A stretch of 64,000 bases of DNA. It comes from Flavobacterium notoginsengisoli (lineage in GTDB: Bacteria; Bacteroidota; Bacteroidia; Flavobacteriales; Flavobacteriaceae). The DNA lies in the NCBI RefSeq assembly GCF_014207905.1, contig NZ_JACHLB010000001.1, positions 248,001 to 312,000 of the forward strand. Reading direction: 5' to 3'. Under the pieces are notes generated by a model that saw only the letters and a list, made by a program, of their open reading frames with translations, had not been told where the DNA came from and ran no database searches. The translations under genes and the position numbers were made by a program. Positions 18,874 through 25,748 of this stretch are shown here, piece after piece (positions within the stretch are counted from its first letter, which is position 1; the number at the start of each line of letters is the position of its first letter).

Positions 18874-19221
18874 ATGGACAAAATATATTATTTAGCATCT
18901 TGCGATACGTGTAGAAAAATCATTAAAAGCTTACCAGAAAATAATTTAGTATTTCAAGATATCAGACAAGAGCCAATTACCGAAGAACAGCTTGAAGAAA
19001 TGTACAAACTTTCAGGAAGTTACGAAGCCTTATTTAGCAAAAAAGCGCAGTTGTATAAATCAATGGACTTGAAAAACAAATCTTTGACCGAAGCGGATTT
19101 CAAAAAATACATCTTAGAACACTACACTTTCTTAAGCCGTCCGGTTTTTATTATTGATGGTAAAATTTACATCGGCAACAGCCAAAAAAATGTTGCAGAA
19201 GTTATAAAAGCATTATCGTAA
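18874..19221 (+). CDS. ArsC/Spx-like thioredoxin-fold protein
   Basis: A 115-residue protein of the arsenate reductase (ArsC)/Spx superfamily. It keeps a redox Cys pair in ASCDTCRK (Cys9 and Cys12) and the downstream RPVFIIDGKIYIGN block. It lies outside any arsenic operon. Such chromosomal copies are commonly named arsenate reductase, but the true substrate is unproven; a thiol-reductase role is equally possible. Confidence 0.85.
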   Translation: MDKIYYLASCDTCRKIIKSLPENNLVFQDIRQEPITEEQLEEMYKLSGSYEALFSKKAQLYKSMDLKNKSLTEADFKKYILEHYTFLSRPVFIIDGKIYIGNSQKNVAEVIKALS

Positions 19222-19288
19222 GAATCCTATTCCGTAATTTGTACGAAACTGATTTACAATTTACAACACAAAGCAGCAAACTTTTAAT

Positions 19289-19296
19289 TATCTTTG
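19289..19296 (+). promoter_or_regulatory. -7 promoter element for yicC
   Basis: TATCTTTG followed by CGCC fits the Bacteroidota -7 consensus closely and lies 20 bases before the ATG at 19316. No clear TTG is visible at the expected distance upstream. Confidence 0.6.
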
Positions 19297-19315
19297 CGCC
19301 TTTATACTCAATTAT

Positions 19316-20176
19316 ATGATACAATCTATGACAGGGTTTGGCAAAGCTTCTTTGCAATTGCCTACAAAAAAAATTACTGTAGAAGTAAAATCCTTAAACA
19401 GCAAAGGTTTAGATCTAAATGTAAGAATGCCATCGCTTTATCGCGAAATGGAATTAGGATTACGCACACAGATTTCGACCAAATTAGAGAGAGGAAAAAT
19501 TGATTTTGCGATTTACATCGAAAACACCGCGGAACAAACTTCTACTAAAGTAAATGTACCTGTTGTAAAGTATTATATTGCTCAATTGAAAGAGGTTAAT
19601 CCTGATGCAGATGAAACTGAATTAATGAAAATGGCCGTTCGTATGCCAGACACATTAAAAACAGAACGTGAAGAAATTGACGAAAATGATTGGGAAGAAA
19701 TTCAGGTTATCATTGACGAAGCGCTTCAAAACATCTTAAATTTTAGAAAAGACGAAGGCGAATCTTTAGAAAAAGAATTTAATCTAAGAATTGGAAATAT
19801 TCGCCAGTTTATGAATGATACTTTGGCTCTTGATCCAGAACGTATTCAAGCAATTAAAGATCGTTTGCAGAATGCTATTTCAGAATTACAGGTTAATGTA
19901 GACGAAAACCGTTTTGAGCAGGAATTAATCTATTATTTAGAAAAATTAGATATTACAGAAGAAAAAGTACGTTTAGGAAATCATTTAGACTACTTTTTAG
20001 AAACGTTAAACGGTTCTGAAGCCAATGGTAGAAAACTTGGTTTCATCACTCAAGAAATGGGACGCGAAATCAATACAATGGGTTCAAAGTCGAATCATGC
20101 TCAAATGCAGAAATTAGTTGTGCAAATGAAAGATGAATTGGAGAAAATTAAAGAGCAGGTATTAAACGTTCTTTAA
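19316..20176 (+). CDS. YicC/YloC family endoribonuclease
   Basis: A 286-residue protein of the YicC family, endoribonucleases involved in RNA turnover in stationary phase. The N-terminal IQSMTGFGKA signature and the C-terminal DUF1732 part (FLETLNGSEANGRKLGFITQEMGREINT, ending with SNHAQMQKLVVQMKDELEKIKEQ, both shortened) are present. The stop overlaps the next start (TAATG), and gmk follows, the common YicC-Gmk order. Confidence 0.93.
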   Translation: MIQSMTGFGKASLQLPTKKITVEVKSLNSKGLDLNVRMPSLYREMELGLRTQISTKLERGKIDFAIYIENTAEQTSTKVNVPVVKYYIAQLKEVNPDADETELMKMAVRMPDTLKTEREEIDENDWEEIQVIIDEALQNILNFRKDEGESLEKEFNLRIGNIRQFMNDTLALDPERIQAIKDRLQNAISELQVNVDENRFEQELIYYLEKLDITEEKVRLGNHLDYFLETLNGSEANGRKLGFITQEMGREINTMGSKSNHAQMQKLVVQMKDELEKIKEQVLNVL

Positions 20177-20772
20177 TGATTCGCTATTTCATTTTCTTCT
20201 TTTTTATAGTTTTCAGTTGTTTTGGACAAGAAGTATCCGAAATTAATAAAGTTTTAGAAATACCTGACACTTTAACTTATAAAAAAGAAATTCGAATTTA
20301 CAAGAAATACCAAACAACTTACAATTCTGTAATTTTTAGAATGTATGATGAAGGGAATAACAATTGGATTGTTTTTATCTATTATTATTCAGATAAGTTT
20401 AAAGATATTACTAAAATCAATGGAATAACATTTCCAAAAGAAAAAATTGGAAAACTAAAACCAAAAGATGCGGAATTAATTTGGCTTAATTTACTTATTA
20501 CAAATATCGAATTTCTTCCAAACATGGAAACCATAAGATATAAATTTGGCAAGCCAAAAATTGATTCAGATAGAGGTGAGCGAGGAATCTCTAAAACAGA
20601 AAAACATGTTTTAGATGGAGTTGGATACAAAGTGTATGTTAGAAATGAAAAGAATATAAATAATTTTTCTTTCGATAATCCAGAAACATATTTAAAGTAT
20701 TATCCAACAGTCGATGAATTAATTTCATATAATGAATTACTATCTGTCCTAGAAAAAGAATTTAGCTTTTAA
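20176..20772 (+). CDS. Secreted hypothetical protein
   Basis: A 198-residue protein with a signal peptide (YFIFFFFIVFSCFGQ). The mature part is lysine- and tyrosine-rich, with no motif that I recognise. It overlaps the yicC stop by one base (TAATG) and sits 24 bases before gmk, so it has been inserted into the conserved yicC-gmk operon. Function unknown; absence of family motifs suggests narrow distribution. Confidence 0.7.
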   Translation: MIRYFIFFFFIVFSCFGQEVSEINKVLEIPDTLTYKKEIRIYKKYQTTYNSVIFRMYDEGNNNWIVFIYYYSDKFKDITKINGITFPKEKIGKLKPKDAELIWLNLLITNIEFLPNMETIRYKFGKPKIDSDRGERGISKTEKHVLDGVGYKVYVRNEKNINNFSFDNPETYLKYYPTVDELISYNELLSVLEKEFSF

Positions 20773-20796
20773 AGGCAGATCACACATAAACACACA

Positions 20797-21369
20797 ATGA
20801 ACAAAGGAAAATTAATTGTTTTTTCGGCGCCATCAGGATCGGGAAAAACAACTATCGTAAAACATTTATTAGGGCAAGAAGATTTAAATCTTGAATTTTC
20901 AATCTCGGCTGCCTCACGCGACCCGCGCGGAGAAGAAGTTCACGGAAAAGATTATTATTTTATTTCGTTAGAAGAGTTCAAAAAACACATTAAAGCCGAG
21001 GATTTCCTAGAATGGGAAGAAGTATATCGCGATAACTTTTACGGGACTTTAAAATCTGAAATCGAACGCATTTGGGCTTTAGGAAAAAATGTAATTTTTG
21101 ACATTGATGTTGCGGGAGGATTACGTATTAAACATAAATTCCCTGAACAGACTTTAGCCGTTTTTGTAAAACCACCAAGTGTTGACGAACTTAAAAGAAG
21201 ATTAAAAGAACGTTCTACAGAAAGTGAAGACAAAATCAATATGCGTATTGCTAAAGCCTCTGTTGAATTAGCTACTGCTCCACAATTTGATGTGATTATC
21301 AAAAATTATGATTTAGAAGTTGCTCTTGAAGAAGCGCATCAATTGGTTAAGGACTTTGTTTCTAAATAG
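20797..21369 (+). CDS. gmk: Guanylate kinase
   Basis: A 190-residue enzyme phosphorylating GMP to GDP. The P-loop is SAPSGSGKTT (residues 10-19), followed by the GMP-binding block (SISAASRDPRGEEVHGKDYYF), YGTLKSEI and DIDVAGGLRIK. It follows yicC and the small secreted protein in one direction. The stop lies at the edge of the left inverted repeat around the next gene. Confidence 0.96.
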   Translation: MNKGKLIVFSAPSGSGKTTIVKHLLGQEDLNLEFSISAASRDPRGEEVHGKDYYFISLEEFKKHIKAEDFLEWEEVYRDNFYGTLKSEIERIWALGKNVIFDIDVAGGLRIKHKFPEQTLAVFVKPPSVDELKRRLKERSTESEDKINMRIAKASVELATAPQFDVIIKNYDLEVALEEAHQLVKDFVSK

Positions 21370-21397
21370 GTGATTAGTAAAGAGTAATTAGTAAATA
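21369..21397. repeat. Left inverted repeat flanking the four-helix-bundle gene
   Basis: The core 21373-21391 (ATTAGTAAAGAGTAATTAG) is the reverse complement of 21769-21787 with two mismatches in 19. It begins exactly at the last base of the gmk stop codon. Confidence 0.75.
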
Positions 21398-21406
21398 GCA
21401 CGGAAA

Positions 21407-21772
21407 ATGAGTGAAATAAGATCTTATAAAGATTTATTGATCTGGCAGAAAGGAATTAAAATTGTGTCATTGATTTATCAATTAGTAAAATCATTTCCTA
21501 AAGAAGAATTGCTTGCTTTAACAAGTCAACTAAAAAGAGCTTCTGTATCCATTCCATCAAATATAGCAGAAGGTTATGGTAGAAATACGGACAAATCTTT
21601 TAGTCATTTTTTAAATATTTCTAGAGGCTCATTATTCGAAATTGAAACTCAATTACTAATTGCAAATGATCTTGGTTTTATAACTAGTCAAACTCTTTAC
21701 AAAGAAATTTTGAATCAAATTGAGGAAGAATCTAAAATGATTAATGCTTTTTCTAAAACACTAAAAGACTAA
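21407..21772 (+). CDS. Four-helix-bundle protein (23S rRNA intervening-sequence protein family)
   Basis: A 121-residue member of the TIGR02436-type family. The hallmark SIPSNIAEGYGR lies at residues 48-59, and the start (SYKDLLIWQKGIKIV) is standard. Family members are encoded in intervening sequences of 23S rRNA in some bacteria, and the fold is shared with the Avd accessory protein of diversity-generating retroelements. Neither an rRNA nor a reverse transcriptase is nearby. The gene stands between gmk and nadD, bounded by inverted repeats that overlap the gmk stop and its own stop, which suggests insertion as a unit. Confidence 0.9.
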   Translation: MSEIRSYKDLLIWQKGIKIVSLIYQLVKSFPKEELLALTSQLKRASVSIPSNIAEGYGRNTDKSFSHFLNISRGSLFEIETQLLIANDLGFITSQTLYKEILNQIEEESKMINAFSKTLKD

Positions 21773-21797
21773 TCACTTTTTACTAATAACTAGTTAC
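21769..21797. repeat. Right inverted repeat flanking the four-helix-bundle gene
   Basis: CTAATCACTTTTTACTAAT (21769-21787) mirrors the left repeat and contains the stop codon of the four-helix-bundle gene. It ends eight bases before the nadD ATG. Confidence 0.75.
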
Positions 21798-21804
21798 TTC
21801 GACT

Positions 21805-22386
21805 ATGAAAATAGGTCTTTATTTCGGCACATATAACCCTATCCATGTTGGTCATTTAATTATTGCCAATCATATGGCAGAATATGCAGGTTTAGATCAA
21901 ATTTGGATGGTTGTAACACCTCACAATCCGTTAAAAAAGAAAGCAACTCTTTTAGACGACCAACAACGCCTTCAAATGGTTTTTCTGGCAACAGAAGATT
22001 ATCCAAAGATAAAACCATCGGATATTGAGTTTAAATTACCTCAGCCAAGTTATACCGTAATTACCTTAGCACATTTACAAGAAAAATATCCTTCTCATGA
22101 ATTTTCATTAATCATGGGCGAAGACAATTTGAAAACCCTTCATAAATGGAGAAACTATGAAGTGATTCTGGAAAATCATGATATTTATGTGTATCCGAGA
22201 ATCTCAGACGAACCTGAAAATGTAGAATTAAAATCGCATCCAAAAATTCATGTTATTGATGCGCCCATTGTAGAAATTTCTTCGACTTTTATTCGCAACA
22301 ATATTAAAGAAGGTAAAAATATTCAGCCTTTGCTACCTCCGAAAGTTTGGGAATATATTGATCATAATAACTTTTATAAGAAGTAA
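21805..22386 (+). CDS. nadD: Nicotinate-nucleotide adenylyltransferase
   Basis: A 193-residue enzyme that adenylates nicotinate mononucleotide to deamido-NAD. It carries the nucleotidyltransferase signatures GTYNPIHVGH (residues 8-17) and ISSTFIRNNI near the C-terminus. It is convergent with the nicotinamide phosphoribosyltransferase homologue of the NAD cassette, so five NAD-related genes lie in 4.6 kb. It could help with NMN adenylation, although NadD usually prefers the acid form. Confidence 0.94.
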   Translation: MKIGLYFGTYNPIHVGHLIIANHMAEYAGLDQIWMVVTPHNPLKKKATLLDDQQRLQMVFLATEDYPKIKPSDIEFKLPQPSYTVITLAHLQEKYPSHEFSLIMGEDNLKTLHKWRNYEVILENHDIYVYPRISDEPENVELKSHPKIHVIDAPIVEISSTFIRNNIKEGKNIQPLLPPKVWEYIDHNNFYKK

Positions 22387-22398
22387 AAAGATATTCAA

Positions 22399-22524
22399 TT
22401 GCCTCCAGTTTTAACTGGAGGTTTTCTATTTTGAACAATAAATGGCTTTAGCCAAAATTGCTATGTTTGGCTAAAGCCGATTAAGAAAAACCCTTTTTTA
22501 ACGTCCAGTTAAAACTGGAAGCAA
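22399..22524. repeat. Nested inverted repeat after nadD
   Basis: The outer arms 22399-22419 and 22504-22524 match in 20 of 21 positions as reverse complements. The left arm is itself part of a palindrome, CCTCCAGTTTTAACTGGAGG (22402-22421), followed by TTTTC, and can terminate nadD. An inner pair, GGCTTTAGCCAAA (22444-22456) and TTTGGCTAAAGCC (22466-22478), is perfect. I have seen similar elements in other flavobacterial intergenic DNA. Confidence 0.85.
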
Positions 22525-22546
22525 CTCTTTCAAACTACACACAATC

Positions 22547-22652
22547 TTGTCATTTCGACGAAGGAGAAATCTTCGCGAGTAACTCCTCAATCAAAATCGT
22601 CAATCTTTGTAGAGCTACTTGCGAAGATTTCTCCCTCCGGTCGAAATGACAA
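22547..22652. repeat. Inverted repeat of the GTCATTTCGAC type
   Basis: The left arm 22547-22585 begins TTGTCATTTCGACGAAGG and the right arm 22612-22652 ends TCGAAATGACAA; the arms match over nearly their whole length with small gaps (AGAAATCTTCGC against GCGAAGATTTCT). This word is common between genes of many flavobacteria. With the element before it, it fills the 330-base gap between nadD and the convergent gene. Confidence 0.85.
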
Positions 22653-22676
22653 ACAGAACGCAAAAAACTCAATTCA

Positions 22677-22707
22677 CAAAAAAAGCCTGAACTTACATTC
22701 AGGCTTT
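22677..22707 (-). terminator. Intrinsic terminator of the NAD cassette
   Basis: AAAGCCTGAA and TTCAGGCTTT pair around a six-base loop; on the minus strand the stem is followed by a T-run, ten bases beyond the last gene of the cassette. Confidence 0.88.
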
Positions 22708-22717
22708 CGTTTTATAA

Positions 22718-24187
22718 TTAAGCTTCGATACTCACTTCGCTTTTTACTCTTGTTCTGATTTCACTAAGTGATTGATCCACTAAAAGTTTTCCATCTCTAA
22801 AAACCTCCTTCAATTCGCCTTGTTTTTCTTCTTCCCAAGAAACATTATCAGTTAAATGATACTTGCCATCGATTAAATCAATTTTCATCAATCCTTTGGC
22901 AGATTTTTTAGTTCCGTCGTCTGTAATCGGATCTTTGAAGATGGCTCTTCCTTCTCCGTTTACTTCTCCGTAAGTAGCTTTCATTGCAAAACCGAAAGTA
23001 TCTCTGGTGTTATATTGGTAGGTAAAAGATCCTATTCCCAAAACAACATTTGTAGAAGCGAAACCTTTTTCTTTTAATCTTTCGCATATTTGAGTTGCTC
23101 TCGCTACCGTAATACTATCTCCATATATAGCACCAATTTGAGGTACTAATTCTTTGAACCCTTTAGCATTTGTTGAACCTCCAAAAACATCCCAAAGCAA
23201 TTCGATAACACCTTTCTTTTCTTGTTCTGTTTTCCCATTTGGATTTCCGCAGATAATATCAACCGGATCGCCACTGTCAGGGCGAATTACCACTTTACCT
23301 TCTCTAGAAACTATTTCTTGTTTTAATCTTGGAAGATAATCTGTTAGAACTTTCCATAGATCCCAAGTATCAGAAACGATAGAAACAATTCCTTTTGGGT
23401 ATACTTCTGTAATCAATCTCTTGAAAGTTTCGTACTCGCCTTCTGTCGTTCCCATACACATTACAGAATGTTCCGTTGCTGCAACTGAACCAGCAACTAG
23501 TTCTTGATCCGAATTGGCATTGTAATATTCTTCTAAGAAATCGATAGCTGGAATGGTATCAGAACCTGTAAAACTTAACAAATGTCCAGCTGCAGAAGTC
23601 AGCGCCGCTTCGATTCCACCCATTCCTCTCATTGAGAAATCGTGTGCTTGCCAATCTACAAATTCAGGAACAGAAGAGGTTTCTGCTGCGTATTTGTCTA
23701 ATACTTTTCTATATTCTTTTGCAATTGTAGCTGAATTACAAGGCAACCAAACTACCGCTGAAAGTAAAGTTTCGAAATAATTTGTCAGCCAGAAAAATTC
23801 TGGAATTGTATTGTACATGGTAAACATTGGCACACGCAACGGAACGCTTGCTCCTTCTGGCAAAGCTTTAAAAACCATCGGAATATATCCTAAATCGTGT
23901 AAATCTTCGATATGTTTTGTACCAACTTGGTTTTCGCCCAAATAATTATTGATTCTGCGAGCGTATTTTGCAACAACTTCTTCTTTTGGTTTTTTAAAGA
24001 AATACTCTTCGAAGTCGTGAATGATATATTTTTTAATGAAATATTGCAATCCGAAAAAGATCACTTCATCAACAGTTTCAATTCTTGATTTTCTTGGTGT
24101 CCAGTTAGAGTACACGATTGTTGTTCCGTCTGGATATTGTCTTCTGTGGTCAACTTTGTAACCGTCGGTTAATAGTAGTGGGTTCAT
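22718..24187 (-). CDS. nadV: Nicotinamide phosphoribosyltransferase homologue (NadV/Nampt-like)
   Basis: A 489-residue protein close in length to human NAMPT (491). Nampt blocks are clear: LLLTDGYKVDHRRQYPDGT at the N-terminus, AHDFSMRGMGG (the Asp that selects nicotinamide), TEHSVMCMGT with the catalytic-loop His, and VIRPDSGDP for the phosphoribosyl end. It should condense nicotinamide with PRPP to NMN. Phage Namat enzymes of the NARP1 pathway are homologues that use ADP-ribose-pyrophosphate instead, and sequence alone does not tell which applies. It ends the cassette and lies 23 bases after the NADAR gene. Confidence 0.9.
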   Translation of the reverse strand: MNPLLLTDGYKVDHRRQYPDGTTIVYSNWTPRKSRIETVDEVIFFGLQYFIKKYIIHDFEEYFFKKPKEEVVAKYARRINNYLGENQVGTKHIEDLHDLGYIPMVFKALPEGASVPLRVPMFTMYNTIPEFFWLTNYFETLLSAVVWLPCNSATIAKEYRKVLDKYAAETSSVPEFVDWQAHDFSMRGMGGIEAALTSAAGHLLSFTGSDTIPAIDFLEEYYNANSDQELVAGSVAATEHSVMCMGTTEGEYETFKRLITEVYPKGIVSIVSDTWDLWKVLTDYLPRLKQEIVSREGKVVIRPDSGDPVDIICGNPNGKTEQEKKGVIELLWDVFGGSTNAKGFKELVPQIGAIYGDSITVARATQICERLKEKGFASTNVVLGIGSFTYQYNTRDTFGFAMKATYGEVNGEGRAIFKDPITDDGTKKSAKGLMKIDLIDGKYHLTDNVSWEEEKQGELKEVFRDGKLLVDQSLSEIRTRVKSEVSIEA

Positions 24188-24210
24188 ATATTTTTATTTA
24201 AATATTCAAT

Positions 24211-24738
24211 TTATCTCAATTCATCTCTAACTTCCATCAGAGCAAAACCTAAAAGATTTAGCCCTTTCCATTTTTCAGGAATCGCAGCGTGAGTATGATC
24301 GCTTGCCATACCAATTCCCCAAATAGGATCTACTGGACTTGCTTCAACCAAAACGCGGTCTTTTGTACTCAATAAAAATGCTTTCAAATCAGGATTTTGG
24401 CTAAACTTATGCAAATTTCCTTGTTTTACAATTTCAAATCTATTGGCTAACCAAAGCTGATCATCATAATTTCGTACTTCACGTCCTAATTTTTTAGCTT
24501 CTGCGGGAGAATCCGATGCGATTATTTTCTCTAAAATTTCATAATCTTCAAATAATAAAGCTTTTTTCGCCATCATCCAATGTTCGGCCGTTTTACACAG
24601 TACGCCATCGACTTCAAAGGCACTTAACCACCATTGGCTAAAACAGGTTTTTGTAATCGTTCCGTCTTCACTTGCTTGATGTCCCCAGAAAAATAAAAAC
24701 TTACTTTCTGGAGCTATTGTTGGTATATCGTATTTCAT
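24211..24738 (-). CDS. NADAR family protein (YbiA-like)
   Basis: A 175-residue protein of the NADAR/YbiA superfamily. Typical blocks are FFWGHQ, FSQWWLSAFEVDG, KTAEHWMMAKKALLF, VEASPVDPIWGIGM and the C-terminal LLGFALMEVRDEL. Family members act on ADP-ribose or N-glycosidic nucleotide derivatives; some remove ADP-ribose from guanine, and YbiA is tied to riboflavin intermediates. Its place between the PRPP-synthetase homologue and the Nampt homologue supports a role with NAD-derived ADP-ribosyl compounds. The reaction in this organism is an inference. Confidence 0.9.
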   Translation of the reverse strand: MKYDIPTIAPESKFLFFWGHQASEDGTITKTCFSQWWLSAFEVDGVLCKTAEHWMMAKKALLFEDYEILEKIIASDSPAEAKKLGREVRNYDDQLWLANRFEIVKQGNLHKFSQNPDLKAFLLSTKDRVLVEASPVDPIWGIGMASDHTHAAIPEKWKGLNLLGFALMEVRDELR

Positions 24739-24798
24739 TTTGTTTGTCTTTTTTTTGTTTCAGATTTCAGTTTTAAAGTTTCACGTTATTCATTAAAC

Positions 24799-24828
24799 CT
24801 GAAACTTGAAACTTGAAACTTGAAACTT
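24799..24828. repeat. Short tandem repeat of TTGAAAC
   Basis: About four copies of a 7-base unit (CTTGAAA in one register) lie between the PRPP-synthetase homologue and the NADAR gene. A partial inverted word (TTTCAGTTTTAAAGTTTCA) lies at 24761-24783. Confidence 0.7.
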
Positions 24829-24830
24829 TT

Positions 24831-25664
24831 TTAAACTAACTGATCCAGTCCAATTACTTGAACACTTTCGCCTTCAAAATCTTTAAAAGAATTGGTTGTG
24901 AAGATTTTATCAAAGCAGTTCAACACTTCAAAACCTTTATTAAAAATTCCGTGGCTTACAGCTAAGTATAATTTTCCGGCATTTTTCTTCTTCAATTCTT
25001 CAGCCAATCCTACAAAAGTTCCACCTCCGTCACAAATATCATCAACAATCAAACAATCCATTCCTTGCAAATCGTCTTCGTATACTTTAAAACCAGATAA
25101 TTTTCCAGTTTTAACGTCACGGCTTTTACTGCATTCTACAACTTCTACTCCGCCTAAAAATTCAGAAACTTTATAGATTTTCTTTAAAGCTCCTCCGTCT
25201 GGAGAAATCAATTTTACATCATTTCCGATATTTTCTAAAACTGCTTTTATAAAAGTATAATTCGGAATTACGGTACTATTATTCAACAAAGCAGGTGTAA
25301 CTTCAGAATGCGCATCAAAAACATAGACTTTACTCAATTGCAATGCATTTATAATGTCTGCATAAACTTTTACAGATAATGGTTCGCCAGGAATCATAAC
25401 GCGATCTTGTCTTGCGGCTGGGAAATACGGAATAAATAGATCGATAATTTTAACGTCCATTCTTCTTAAAGCATCAACTGTGATACACAATAATCCTAAA
25501 TCGTTGAATGAATTTAATCGATGTGTAATGGTTACTTTTCTGTTTGGATCAAAATCTGGATTGATTTTAATATGAGGTTCTCCTCCAGAAAATGTAAAAC
25601 TTTGAAATTTGATTTCTTCCTGATTTTGAAAAGGATCGAATTTTGGGTCAAGATTTAGTATCAT
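24831..25664 (-). CDS. prs: Ribose-phosphate pyrophosphokinase homologue, short form
   Basis: A 277-residue member of the PRPP-synthetase family, against about 310 for the housekeeping enzyme. It keeps IPYFPAARQDR (residues 78-88) at the ATP site, FDAHS (116-120) for the metal His, SPDGG (154-158) and the PRPP loop DCLIVDDICDGGGTF (203-217). The N-terminal domain is shortened, and the usual FSDGE is replaced by FSGGE. It would supply PRPP to the Nampt homologue, or, if it is like phage Adps, convert ADP-ribose to ADP-ribose-pyrophosphate. It leads the operon and has two operator-like palindromes in front. Confidence 0.87.
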   Translation of the reverse strand: MILNLDPKFDPFQNQEEIKFQSFTFSGGEPHIKINPDFDPNRKVTITHRLNSFNDLGLLCITVDALRRMDVKIIDLFIPYFPAARQDRVMIPGEPLSVKVYADIINALQLSKVYVFDAHSEVTPALLNNSTVIPNYTFIKAVLENIGNDVKLISPDGGALKKIYKVSEFLGGVEVVECSKSRDVKTGKLSGFKVYEDDLQGMDCLIVDDICDGGGTFVGLAEELKKKNAGKLYLAVSHGIFNKGFEVLNCFDKIFTTNSFKDFEGESVQVIGLDQLV

Positions 25665-25675
25665 AATTTTTATAG

Positions 25676-25696
25676 TTTGCGTTAATTATACGCAAA
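25676..25696. promoter_or_regulatory. Putative NrtR-type operator 1
   Basis: A perfect palindrome TTTGCGT-N7-ACGCAAA begins 12 bases upstream of the prs-like start. It overlaps the last part of the -7 promoter element and the expected transcription start, the classical place for a repressor. The same half-site spacing recurs in operator 2. Confidence 0.75.
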
Positions 25697-25722
25697 TGTA
25701 AAATTTAATTTTAAATAAACAA
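25693..25722 (-). promoter_or_regulatory. Promoter of the NAD cassette
   Basis: On the minus strand, TTG (25722-25720), a 19-base spacer and TACATTTG (25700-25693) fit the Bacteroidota consensus. The TTTG overlaps the operator 1 arm. Confidence 0.7.
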
Positions 25723-25727
25723 TATGT

Positions 25728-25748
25728 TTTGTGTAAAAATTACGCAAA
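25728..25748. promoter_or_regulatory. Putative NrtR-type operator 2
   Basis: TTTGTGT-N7-ACGCAAA is the same palindrome with one mismatch. It lies just upstream of the -33 element and overlaps the stop codon of the regulator gene. The centres of the two sites are 52 bases apart, about five helical turns, which would suit cooperative binding or looping. Confidence 0.65.

Noticed and set aside
21407..21772. Diversity-generating retroelement suggested by the Avd-like fold
   Set aside because: No reverse transcriptase, template repeat or variable repeat was found in the window, so only an orphan four-helix-bundle gene is supported.
22547..22652. New mobile element from the GTCATTTCGAC repeat
   Set aside because: This word is common between genes in many flavobacteria, as far as I recall, and shows no coding capacity or target duplication here.
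24799..24828. CRISPR-like short direct repeat
   Set aside because: The unit is seven bases in tandem without spacers; no cas genes are present.
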